64,000 nt of DNA from Cranoglanis bouderius. Taxonomy: Eukaryota > Chordata > Actinopteri > Siluriformes > Cranoglanididae. The stretch lies in the NCBI GenBank assembly GCA_023630585.1, contig CM042555.1:18547501-18611500 (forward strand). Direction: 5' to 3'. Made by a program: the position numbers and the translations under genes. How positions within the stretch are numbered: position 1 is the first letter of the stretch; every line of letters starts with the position of its first letter. Below the pieces are notes generated by a model that had not been told where the DNA came from, ran no database searches, and was given only the letters and a program-made list of their open reading frames with translations. Shown piece by piece: positions 25,601 through 37,245 of this stretch.

Positions 25601-26325
25601 GGAGGGAGGGAGAGAGGGAGTGAAGATGAAAGAACAGAGAAGTAAAGAAGACATGAAGTGGGACAAGTTGGGGGAGGCTAAGGTTTAAAGTGATCGAGTG
25701 AGAGAGATGGACAGACTGATTGAGCGCGCCTGAATCATCACGCGCTCATCTTAAAAACATGCTATGGCACCATTTGCACCATTGGTTCATCAGGATCACT
25801 TCTAACATACAGCCCCGCCTTCAGACTTTAGGCCACGCCCCATTACCTTAAGTCTTAAGGAATTGAATCGGCATCAACCTCCATTGGACTCCATTTTGTA
25901 GCTCCTTTTTTTTTTATTTTATTTTATTTTTTTTTTACGAATAACAGTGAGTCATATGCCGTTTTAAGACACTGAACAACTCCAAGTTTGACTCGTGTGG
26001 TGATTTAGGCATGCAGCTTGCACAACGCTAAATTGGAGGGTATTAGCTTTCTATTTTTTTGACATCATCGGGCGAACCATGTGTTATTCAAGATTCTTAT
26101 TGTGGGAATCGCTGAAATGATTCACGACTCATGAGTCATGATTTCGGGTTCGCTCAGTGTTTGGCTGGGAATGAAATTGTTTGTACAGGTGAATGCGGCA
26201 GGTGCAGGAGGCATGAAAGGTGTGTGTTGCTATAGAGATGGGCAGGTGTGAGTGTGTGAGACTATTAGCATTGAGTTTGGTTACTTTGTTCTAGCCCAGC
26301 ACTCAAACCTACTACAGCCTTTGAC

Positions 26326-26362
<37 letters not shown>

Positions 26363-26424
26363 TTTGGCAAGCCCTCCTCCCAAGAGTGCATGTTTTTTCA
26401 GAGATTAATCGTCTTGCTATGTAA
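22037..26424. other. Long non-genic stretch
   Basis: (TG)n at 22,577-22,618, poly-T at 23,560-23,578 and 25,047-25,070, GGGA-rich 25,590-25,620, and a small hairpin near 22,926-22,955 (AATCGTCAACAT with its complement). No exon recognised in 4.4 kb. Confidence 0.4.
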
Positions 26425-26563
26425 GGATTGGGCAACAGTATTAAATGAAACCAAATGTTTTTGGGACGTGGCCCGAACCCCTCAGCGGACTCCTCAATGG
26501 AGTTTGGGCCGCATCCCAAAAACATTTGGTTTTGTTTAACGCTCACTAGCCGTTGCCCAATCC
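26425..26563. repeat. 139-bp palindromic element, MITE-like
   Basis: Outer arms GGATTGGGCAAC (26425-26436) and GTTGCCCAATCC (26552-26563) are exact complements. Inner arms 26448-26478 and 26502-26532 pair at 28 of 31 positions around a 23-nt loop. The arrangement resembles a small foldback or MITE; I see no clear target duplication. Confidence 0.8.
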
Positions 26564-27249
26564 TCTACCCCGTGCAAAGCAAACGAGCCGGACCGCGGGT
26601 CAGCAAAGGGGCGGAGCTTACGTTACACTTTAAACTCTGTCATGTGACATCATCAGGCTCATCTTTGCAGAAAACGTCACCATGGCACCATACAGCTGTA
26701 GGTAATAACTAGGCTAGAGATGCAACTATGCGAGGTAGGGGTGTGTGTGTGAATATTTTGGCTTTGAGGGTTCCTGGATAACAATGAATATTCCATTTCC
26801 CCTACTGCTCAGCTCAGGAACTCTGACATGACTTCATCTCACCACAACACACACACACACACTCTTTCTCTCAGGCTATTCCTCTGTCTTCCTCTGCTAA
26901 TATTGACCTTCACATACCACATGTGTGGCTTCATAGTCTTACGTTTCCAGGACTCTCATTCACACACACACACTGCAGCTGCAGGACTGTCGCTGGAAGT
27001 CGAATTCGAAAAAAATAAAAGTCACCCGTTAACGAGAAACATCTACTTACTTTTGATTACAGAAACGAGAACCAGGCGCCTTCATGCACTTTTTGGAGCC
27101 TTCAACATTCGTCCATTGCTTTGATTTTAAAATCCATCCATCAAAATCAACTGAGGGGAAAAAAAAAAAGGAAAAACAAGTCAGATGAAAGTGGAGCTGA
27201 TTAAAGCCGTTAGCTGTTGGGGGGGGTTGTCCTTGGGGGTTTACGTTGG

Positions 27250-27335
27250 CTTATACCACAGCGCTGTTGAATTCTCGAATCTGATTGGCCAGAAGGTGTT
27301 GAGTTTTCTATAACGTCAGAACTGCATTTGCTGTA
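27250..27335 (+). mobile_element. Interspersed repeat copy 1 (truncated)
   Basis: TTATACCACAGCGCTGTTGA, then CTGATTGGCCAGAAGGTGTT and TTTTCTATAACG. The same family appears at 41,327 (plus) and 44,388 (minus); only its first about 85 bp is present here. Confidence 0.75.
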
Positions 27336-28004
27336 TAAAAGCTAGCTTTTGATCTGCATGGGTTGCGTTAGCATTACAGTTCGTCATATTGATGTGAGGT
27401 TTGGGAAAGATCACAGAAGGTGTAGCTAAAGAACGAGACACCGCAAGAAGGAATGGTGGGTTTGCTAGAGTGACAGATTGATTAAGACTGAATGAGAGAT
27501 CGACTGGGATCAGACTCGCAGCCAGTGTGCAAGTGTTTTAGCAAGTATTTTGCCTATGGAGTGCGTGTGTGTGCTGGAAAAAAATAACACACACTTGACA
27601 ATCTGGCCTGCACATGGTGAACAGAGAGAAAAAAAAACGAAAGAGAGAGTGAGTGTGTGTCCTCGCTGAGGGTGTCTAATCTCATCACAGTGGTAGCTCA
27701 TCAGGATATGAAGATACGTAGTGCACAGTTTAGCTGAGTCTAGCTAGGTTCGTTTTCACACTCGGGCTCCGCCCCAAATGCTGGAATCGATGTTTTGTTT
27801 GGGAACGTGTCAGAGAAATTTTGAAAACATCTGTAACACTGGAAGGTACAGAATTTGTTTGAATAACAACTTTTATAGAATTTGTTCGATTGAATTTTAA
27901 CTAAGATATTTACGAGTGTTTATACTCCGTTGTATTTACGGACACTCGTAAGTCCAATGTTGGTTACACACAAAAAACCTAACTGACTCGGGTAAAAAGT
28001 GATA

Positions 28005-28375
28005 GCCAGTCCCTCCAGGATTTTGTGATCGCAGAAATCAGGCGAACTCTGCAATACTTTGCGATTTTTCAAAACTACCGCAGATTTGGGCCGAGACACG
28101 TCATGTGACGTCATCACGACGCGCATTCAGCCAAAGCCCTCTTCGATTCACGTGCGTCGAACACGAGTACAGCTAAAAGGTCTCATTTACCAACAAACAT
28201 CACTGTGAAAGACCGTGCAAAACAATTTCGTGCGTTCGCGATTTCGCCAATTCAAGTAGTTTTCCGCAAACAAAAAACTCCCAAGTTGCATCGCAAATTT
28301 AAAAAAAAAATTTTTTAAAAGTCGCGGCAAAATCGAGCATTTTTGGCCACAACAATCACCAAAAACGTCTGATTC
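28005..28375. mobile_element. Probable nonautonomous DNA transposon fragment
   Basis: The left end CCAGTCCCTCCAGGATTTTG and the words CGCAGAAATCAG, CTCTGCAATACTTTGCG and GCCACAACAATCAC recall a common teleost foldback DNA transposon whose other end reads like CCTGGAGGGACTG. That right end is degenerate or missing here. The identification is from memory and moderate. Confidence 0.45.
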
Positions 28376-30119
28376 CGTTTCACAAGAAACATATTTGAGT
28401 GTCTATTTTCTCACAATAGGTGACCACATGTTGCTCTAGCAGGAAAGTTATATGATGGCTTTGTACTTTACGTTGTGTTGCTCGGTTTCGTCGTACCTGC
28501 GTGTTCCTGATTCTATCATCCATCCACGCTAATTAATTCACCTTGTAGAAATCGTTCGGCAGTCAACCTGACCGTGCATCGCCCGACGTGTAGAGCACAT
28601 GGCTCGGTACAAGTAGCGCATATTACCGTGACACAAACTGCATACGAATTATATTGTTTAAACATAGCTACATAACAAATAACCTTTGTTTCGGTTTTGC
28701 AAGTCAATAGAGAGTAGATCAGACCGATCAGGTCACTCCGATTAAAAAAAAAAAAAAACAAATAGCTACCAATAACAAAAAATGAATAGCTAGTGATTTG
28801 TGCATCCCTGTAGTTGTGGTGGGCGTTCCTATGTGGAGTTACTGCTGGTTGCCATGGTTTCCCAACAACTTTGGTGCGATATGGTCACCAAACTAAATAT
28901 GTATGCAAAATGACAACATTAAATCGCCAAAAAAAAAAAAAAAGTAACATGCGTATAAAAAACAAAACAAAAAGGAGGGCGGGTCAGGAGGCGTGTCCTC
29001 ACTCCCATTGTTTGTTCACTTTCCATGTTCAACTTTTTCCACGCCGCTTGTTCAACCCACTTTACGCTTTACCAACAATTCCTTTACGTTACACACAGCC
29101 GCAAATCGCTAACCTTATTGAAGACGAACGACGTGCGGCCATTTTGCCGCACTAAAAATATGTCCGGATTAGAAATCTAGAACGCTGAAAAATGAAGGTT
29201 GCTTGTGAACTTATTCCAAAGACTGGAATATTCCCAAACCATGCAGACGATGACTGTTGCGTGTTGCAGCAGGTTTTAGTGTGGACTCTTCTGTGTAAAA
29301 CCTTTTCTCTGTTTCTCGTTTTTCATCAGGTTTCTGTGTCATGAATTCTGAAGGAAAAAGAGATGAAAAGTGACCGATGGATTGGAAAAAAAAAAAAAGA
29401 CAAAGAATGAGAGAAAGATGTGTGAAACAGAATGAGAGCGAGTTATTATTTACAGAGCACTGTTGTATGGGCATGTTGGCTGTTGTGATGTCATTTCCTG
29501 TCCAGCTGGAGGAAAAATAAAGAAACCGCGCCGAGGATGAGGGGGGAAAAGCAAACATTTTTCCCAGCATGCATTTGGACGTTTCTCGTAAGAGTGTCCC
29601 CCAAAAAAACACACAAAGCCCAGCTCGGGATTAGCGCATTGTCTCTTAAACTTTGTTTAACCTGTTTTGTGTTTTTATTTACTCTTCAGACATGTTTTGT
29701 GCCATGTAAAGACATCATGTCGTCATTCTCAAAGAGGCAAAAAAAAAAAAAATTCTTGTTGACCCAACACTGAACTTGTGTGTTTGCGTTCCAAACCGCA
29801 GCCCTGACGCATGCTCAGTGGAGTGTGTTTTTAGTGTTGTAATCAGACACTGATGGGGTTAAATATTAGAATCGTTTCCTCACAGCTGTGCTCGTATTTC
29901 AGCCAAGAAGCCCACCCTTTCTCTCTCTGTCTCTCTCTCTCTGTCTCTCTCTTTTCCTGGAACTCTGAGCCATGAATCATTGAAAGGACTTCCAGTGACC
30001 TAAACTGTCCTACCATTAATGCATGCTGAAAAGAACTAGGCCCCGTTTCATTAATGTATTCAATAGTAATCTTCGCTTCCCCTCAGAAGTAGCTAGCCAG
30101 CGCTAGCAGTAATAATTAT
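28376..30119. other. Non-genic stretch
   Basis: Several A runs (28,744, 28,930, 29,386, 29,740) and short TC runs at 29,920-29,952. Open frames are short and unsupported. Confidence 0.4.
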
Positions 30120-30760
30120 GAATGTAAAGTCCTCTCAGAAATCCTGTCAGGTTAGAACATGCTGGCTAACTATCACTAATAATGATGATTATGAAGATTT
30201 ATTAATATGACTTTAAAATCCTGTCAGAAATCCTGTCAGGTTAGCTCATGCTACTAGCACGAACAGCAATAATTCTAAACATAAAATCCTCTCAGAAATC
30301 CTGTCAGGTTAGCGCATGCTAGCTAGCTCTAATAGAAATTATTTTAAACATAAAATCCTTTCCGAAATCCTGTCAGGTTAGCTCATGCTTGCTAGCTAGC
30401 ACCAGTAGTAATAATTATGAACATTTATTAATATCTCTTTAAAATCTTCTCTGAAACTCCATTGTTAGCAAGCTAGCACTGCTAGTAGTAATTATGAACA
30501 TTTATTAATATGAAGGTAATATTCTTTCTGACATCCTGCCAAGTTAGCTACCCTTATATCAGCTAGCTAGCTAGGACTGGTAGTGATAATTATGAACATT
30601 ACACATTCAAGATAATGGACACAAAACCCCCTGAGAAATCTTCTCAGGTTAGCTAGATAACTAACACTAGTGGTAATAATGGTGTGCATTTATAAATATT
30701 AGTGTAATATTCTCTCAGAAATCCTGTCAGTTTAGTTCTTGTTAGCTAGCCAGCTAACAG
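30120..30760. repeat. Degenerate minisatellite, cluster A (CTCAGAAATCCTGTCAGGTT)
   Basis: At least eight imperfect copies, spaced about 68-105 bp, of CTCAGAAATCCTGTCAGGTT followed by AGCTCATGCTAGCTAGCA, TAGTAATAATTATGAACATT and TATTAATATG. The same family recurs at 52.5-53.9 kb. Confidence 0.85.
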
Positions 30761-31426
30761 TTATTTGTTAAAAAAAATAAAAAATAAAAACATATCAGTG
30801 TCCATGACCTTCTTACTATTTGAGGATTTCCATACATGGACGCCCACATTCCCTTTTATGGATGTCCAAGCGCACACACACTCAGAGCTGCTTTCATTTC
30901 CATATATGCTATTGTAAGCTAGCCAGATTGATAACTAGCTAGTTTGATAACTGTCCAATTTAATAGCTGGTGAGTTTGAAATCTAGCTAGCCTGCTAGCC
31001 AGCTTAATAATTAGCAAGCCCATCTAGCAAGAACCCAGAAACCCAAACACATAATAATCCCATAACATTAGGCATATCTGGTAGAGAGAGTATTTAATGT
31101 AAAGCTCGCTCGAGCGGTCAACACTGAACTTTTTGCTGCAGTGCTAGCTAGTCTGATACCTAGCATGTTTGAACACTACAATGCTAACTAGCTTGCAGAA
31201 TAAAGTAACTAAGTTCTGTCAACTGCCTAACTCGTCAAACGAATCAGAACTGAATCCGGTGGCAGGAAATCCCATGCTATGCTAAGCTAACCTGTCTGTG
31301 ATTCAAAGCAGTGCACTGGTGTGCTGTGCTAGCACTATGCTAAACCAGTCTTCCTAGTCTTTGTGGGTTAAAGCCAGAATCATGGAAATTATTAACATTC
31401 CATTGCACCATGTGGCGTTCCATTTA

Positions 31427-31467
<41 letters not shown>

Positions 31468-32039
31468 ACAGATGACAAGAAATAGAGAGACATGGACAGT
31501 GTGAATGAGTCATGGGTGAAGAGAGAGAAATGTGTGAGTGTCAGAATGATAAACAATAAAGAAAAGGAACGGATGAAGGACAGGGAAAATGAGAAATGGT
31601 GAAAGATGGAGCGAGAGAGAGAGAGGCTAAAAGAAGAGTAACAAAAGTGGTTCACAAAGTTAAGAGCACGCAACCTCAGCAGCAGGAACACGGCTAAAGT
31701 GATTTTCAAGCTAACTAACAATTATTTTAATTAGCTGTTAGATCGAACATGAGTAAAATTTACCTGGTAAAAATTCCAGCTTGCCTGAATGGGAAAGGAA
31801 GCAGGGACGAGAAAAAGGAATTGTGATGGCAGCTATTTGACTTCACTCAAAGTTTTAGTTGAACGTTGACCCTGCGAATTCTTTCTGAGAAAACTTAAAT
31901 GGCTGGAGCTTACAGATACGTAGTGTTGAAATTGTACTTGCACCTCAGTTATTTTCTAAAAGTTGCTTGTTGTTCACACTTGCAAAAGTAGCCTAGCTAG
32001 GTAGATACCATTAGCTGTTTACTAACATTATTTTAAATA
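30761..32039. other. Non-genic stretch with (CA)n
   Basis: (CA)n at 31,430-31,463 and a purine-rich GAGAGA stretch at 31,464-31,625. Many CTAGCTAG words. No gene recognised. Confidence 0.45.
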
Positions 32040-32345
32040 TCCGTGTTACTCCAAATATTAGCTTGCTTGCTAACTGGGTTTCTTCTGAATATTGCTAGCT
32101 ACCTACGTTCCTCCAGAATATCTTGCTTGCTAGCTATTATCCTCTCTAAATATCACCTTGCTAGCTGTGTTCCCTCAGAAAACTTGTTTGCTAATTACAA
32201 TCCGCCAGAATACCTTGTTTGCTAACTCTGTTCTCTCACAATATCTTGCTTGCTAACTATATTGCCTTTGAGTATCTTGTTTGCTAGCTACATTCCCTCA
32301 TGATATCTTTCGCGCTAAATACATTTCCCTCAGAATATGTTGTAA
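32040..32345. repeat. 31-bp minisatellite
   Basis: About nine copies of a unit near TTGCTTGCTAACTATATTCC plus CTCAGAATATC. The spacing of CTTG words from 32,183 on is exactly 31 bp five times; earlier copies vary (26-35 bp). Confidence 0.85.
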
Positions 32346-34507
32346 TGGCTTGGTAGCTAATTAGCTAGCTTAATGACTCGTCTACAGAAAGACTAGTCGG
32401 CTACGTGAAGCCCGATTCGAACATCTCATCCCTCAGGTCTCAAAAACCTACATCTAAAAAGTACTTCATTTGAGCCCATTAAGTAGAAGAAGCATCGGCA
32501 GAACCCTAAAGACTGCAACAGGAATTTAACCGAGGGGGAATTAGCGAGCTATCGAGGGTGCTTTTTAAGTGAACGCACTTTCTCATTTTCCTCTCAAAAA
32601 TGCACTTCTGCAAAGCAGCCACAGTCGAAGTGGCTATTTTTCAGCCATAAATCCTCAGAGATCCATGTTTACTGAGGGAAAATGTGGAAAGCCGAGAGTC
32701 CATGTGGTGATTCTCATCTTGAGCCGAGAGAGTTTTGATGAACTGATGTTTAAAACAGAGCGAGGGAAAGAGAACAATCGCTGCTCTCAGAATGATGCAA
32801 ACTCGAGGCAAGACATGGATGGAAAGAAGGATAGAGATTGGACAGAGGACAAATGAGCAACGAGATCCCGGATCAGCAGTGTTTAAACGTGTATTGCAGG
32901 AAATTTGTTCTGGCACACTGCATAAACCTTCAAAGAATCCTTATGTCCTCCCCTCGTTCTCTCACGCCCACCCTTTCGTCTGTCAATGCTCCCTCGCTCT
33001 CGGGGTGGAGGGGGGGGGGGATGTTCTGAGGTACCAGAGTTGCGCAACAGAAAAGCACTCTCCCTTTGTGAGTTTGGATCCTGACGATGCCACAGCTATC
33101 CATGGCCAGTAGTCTGAGAGCGCGTAATTGGTCGTGGTCTCTGGGTGGGAGGGACGAGGTTAGTCTCTCGCCTGTCAATCAGTGTAACGCTAACCAGTCG
33201 CAAGGGTGGTTAGTGCTTTCCTTCAAGCGTTTAGCTGCCCCGTGACTTTGAACAAATATGGTGGCTGGTTTCACGTATCTCGGAAGAACAACATGCTAAC
33301 CTCGACCCTCTCTGGTTGGTAGCTGGCGCTAGCTAGTGGGAGAGAATTGGCAAAAATGACCAAACTGGGAGAAATTGGGGTAAAAATCCCAAAAAATTAA
33401 GTACTGAACTGTAATCTTGTCTTGTCGCTCTAGTGATACCCTCGAGGTGACATCCTTTGTACCTTTATTGCGTATCATTACCTATCGTACCTCTAATTAC
33501 TTTTTAGAGTAAACCTTTAAGATACACAGCAGGTAAAAGATGCATGATCTCTTGTCCTCTAGATCTCGAGTCTTGGTGTGGTGTGTTGTGTGTGTCGGGG
33601 TGAGCACGGTGGAATGTGTGCAACAGTGGAATATCTGTTACACAGCTGAGAAACGCATCACCTCTTCCCTCTGGAATGGTTTTCTCCTTTCTTTTTTTTT
33701 TTTTTTTGTGTGTGTGTGTGTTTAATCTTTCTGACTGAAAGCGCATGGCTCTTTGCAGTCCCACAATGCACTACAAATGAGTAGAAGCTGAAAACGCCTC
33801 AAGGCCTTGTGTTTCTCTCCTTTATCTCTGTTACTTATGTGACACTTTTCTGGCCACAAGCTTCAGAATCTTAAAGTCTGTATTCATAGTTTGGTATCTT
33901 CGCCCACCTGTTTCTGATGGGTAAACAAACTTTTAAGCTCTGTGACTGACCTTTTCAGAGCAAGAAATTATCTTGCAAGATATCATGCCTCATTTTGAGA
34001 TATAATATAATATTTTTTCAGCGTACTACTTCAGTTTTGGGTTGGCTGACTGGTTTTAGCCGTCACGCATTTGTCCTCTTAGCGCTTTAATTCAGAATGC
34101 TCAGGAGAGTTGATGTGGGGAAACAACAACAATCTACGTTTTCTCTTAACAAATTTTGTAAAACATTTGAATAAAATTGTACCGTGTGCGTGAAGCTGGC
34201 TGAGCACATCTGTGAGTGTTTATTCACTTCTGTAGATGTAGGTGGATCTACACCTTTACACACACTTACAGCCACACAAAGCGAACCCCTTTGTTTGTTA
34301 TTCCTGGAACGTCTTGGCTTTGTTCAGTAACACAGGCTTTTGTTTCCTGCAAAAATGTTACTATGAAGGATGTTGCATCATGTGTTTATTTGTGTGAGGA
34401 AAATAAGCCTCTTCCTGAGCGACGTCCACCTATTAATAACTCCCTCATTCTGTACACTTCACTGCTCCTTCACTCCACATGGGTGTGGAAGGAAACAGCT
34501 GGGAGGA

Positions 34508-34548
<41 letters not shown>

Positions 34549-35239
34549 CGCGTGCAGTTGTTCTGCGAAAAGAAACATTTGACTCCTCTATAGACTAGAA
34601 ACTAGTAGTAGTCTTGGTTAATTGAAATTGAGGAACATAATCCCTAATTCATGATTAATTCAAATGAAAATTAAATGATTGATTATTCAGAAACTACATT
34701 TGCATAGTTCTATTTTTTTTTTTTTTTTTTTTTTTTTTGTCAAAAAAAAAATTAAGGCTTCAAAGTCCAGAATAAACATCTTAAACTCACACTAAAATAA
34801 AATTAAATAGTTAATATTAATAATAATAATAATTATTATTATTATTATTATTATTATTAATAAAATAATTGAATATGAATATTAATACTGAATTTAAATC
34901 AAGAAATATAAAGTAAATGAATTAAATTCAAATCTAGACAGATTAAAATTCTTAATTAAATTTAAGTTCTCAAATAGGAAAATACAGAAATATGAAGATC
35001 TCTATACTGTGTGTGTGTGTGTGTGTCCACTGGAGACAGTCCTGGTGTGTGGCCCTGCGTCCCCACATCCTGTTGAGAAGTGCTGCTCTGTTCGTCTCTC
35101 GTTCTCACGTCTCTCTCTCTCTCTCACACCATTGGCTGGCTCGCTAATCTCTCTGACTCGATAAGAGATCCTCAAATCTCATCTGCAGGGTTCCGGATGT
35201 TTCCAAGCAGCTCAGAGAGAAAGACAAGCGCAAGAGAGA
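32346..35239. other. Non-genic stretch with TG and poly-T tracts
   Basis: G run at 33,012-33,020, poly-T/TG at 33,693-33,721, (TG)n at 34,511-34,538, poly-T at 34,713-34,738, and (ATT)n at 34,830-34,858. The part 34,590-35,000 is very AT-rich. No exon recognised. Confidence 0.4.
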
Positions 35240-35438
<199 letters not shown>

Positions 35439-35604
35439 AGCGAAAGTCTGAAACTGTGAGAGAAAGACCGAGTGAATGAGCTCGCCACAGGAAGTCGGAA
35501 AGAGCTCCAGAGGTCACTTCCTGTGTGCAGAGCTTTTAAACTTTCACTGCAAAAGGCCACGGCTTTTAGACACTAGTTTATTTGTTTGGAAATCAGCGTG
35601 TGGG

Positions 35605-37245
35605 ATTAGTATTACTGTTTAGTATGAATAGTTACTATTACTCTCTACAGTGTGTGAAATACTTGTGATTTTAGTACTGTTAACTTGCAAGTTTACTAAT
35701 CTTCCTGCTACAGGTCTTATTCTCCTTTCAGTATTCAGTACTAATAAAATTATTAACTGCTACTTAGTACTACCATTCCACGTTTAATATTCAGTACTAC
35801 TAAACTTACTACTACTACTTATTACTACCATTCCACATTAAATATTCAGTACTACTAAACTTACTACTACTACTTATTACTACCATTCCACGTTAAATAT
35901 TCAGTACTACTAAACTTACTACTACTACTTATTACTACCATTCCACGTTAAATATTCAGTACTACTAAACTTACTACTACTACTTATTACTACCATTCCA
36001 CTTTTAATATTCAGTACTACTAAAATTACTACTACTTAGTACTACCATTCCACGTTTAATATTCAGTACTACTAAACTTACTACTACTACTTATTACTAC
36101 CATTATGAAAAGCTACCGTAATGTAGGTGAGATTATTTGTCTTACCTATTAACTATTGGTCTCTAATATTACTTTTAGTACATATTAGTATGGGTATTTG
36201 ATCTCTAAGATTACTTTATGCATTTAGTACTAGAGTTTAGTACTTTAGTGTGTGAAATCCTAGTATTTTTAGTACTAATTCTAACTCTTACTGCTCTTAT
36301 TAACATACTTTTAGTATTCAGTCATTTAAAATTATTACTACTACTTGGTATGTAAAGCTACTCTAGTGTAGGTAAGATTACTATTGGCCTATAGTTTTAC
36401 TTTTTAGTAATACTCATTAAATGAGTATTGGTATTTGATAATCTGTAAGATTACTGTGCGCATTTAGTATGTAAGAATGCTACTACCTTTTTGGATGTAA
36501 AATTAGCGTCACTTTATTTTTTTTGTACGGTATAGTAACTATTAATCTTATGTGAAATACTAGTATTTCTTTCTACTGTTAGCCTGCAGGATTCCTCCTG
36601 TTCTTATTGTACTTTTAGTGTTCAGCATTTAAAATTATTACTACTATTTAGCATGTAAATCTACTGTAATATAGGTACAAATCCCAGCACCACCAAGCTG
36701 CCACTGTTGGGCACTTGAGCAAGGCCCTTAACTCTCAACTGCTCCCCGGGCGCCGCAGCAAAAATGGCTGCCCACTGCTCCGGGTGTGTTCACGGTTTGT
36801 AGTGTGTGTGTGTGTGTGTTCACTACTCACAACTCCTAATGTGTGTGCACTAACTTGGATGGGTTAAATGCAGAGGACAAATTCCAAGTATGGGTTACCA
36901 TACATTGACCTTCACGTCACTTTCACTTACGTTTACTGTTAGTCGATAGATTTACTGTATAGTACGTAAGATTAGTAAGATTATGCCGAGCATTTGGTAT
37001 GCAAGAGTGCGATTACCTTTATGGCTGTAAGATTAGTATTATTTTTTTGTATGAATGCTATTGGTACTATTAACCTGCAAGGTTGCTACTCTTACTGCTA
37101 CTGCTCCTATTCAACTTTTAGTATTCAGTATGTTAAAATTATTACTACTACTTAGTATGTAAAGCTACTGTAATATTGGTAAGATTGGTAGCATTACTTT
37201 TACTTTTTAGTACATACGTTAGCTAGTAAGATTAATGTGAGCATT
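35605..37245. repeat. Higher-order tandem repeat with inner 55-bp satellite
   Basis: Inner array: six copies of a 55-bp unit (TTCAGTACTACTAAACTTAC, then ACTACTACTTATTACTACC, then ATTCCACGTTAAATA); TCAGTA words fall at 35735, 35791, 35846, 35901, 35956 and 36011, and a shorter copy at 36063. Outer repeat: the module ATGTAAAGCTACTGTAAT with GTAGGTAAGATT recurs near 36,105, 36,350, 36,650 and 37,157, each time preceded by ATTACTACTACT words. The third copy is split by a SINE. Confidence 0.85.
36672..36932 (+). mobile_element. SINE, 5'-truncated, inside a tandem repeat
   Basis: CCCAGCACCACCAAGCTGCC, ACTGTTGGGCACTTGAGCAA, GGCCCTTAAC, then CTTGGATGGGTTAAATGCAG, AATTCCAAGTATGGG and CACGTCACTTTCACTTAC. 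This is the body and tail of a common teleost SINE without its tRNA-like head. The flanks match neighbouring copies of the tandem repeat, so it inserted after the repeat formed. Confidence 0.8.

Noticed and set aside
36672..36932. tRNA gene
   Set aside because: The segment lacks a tRNA head and matches SINE body and tail words; the B-box-like fragments at 2.4, 10.8 and 12.1 kb are likewise parts of SINEs.
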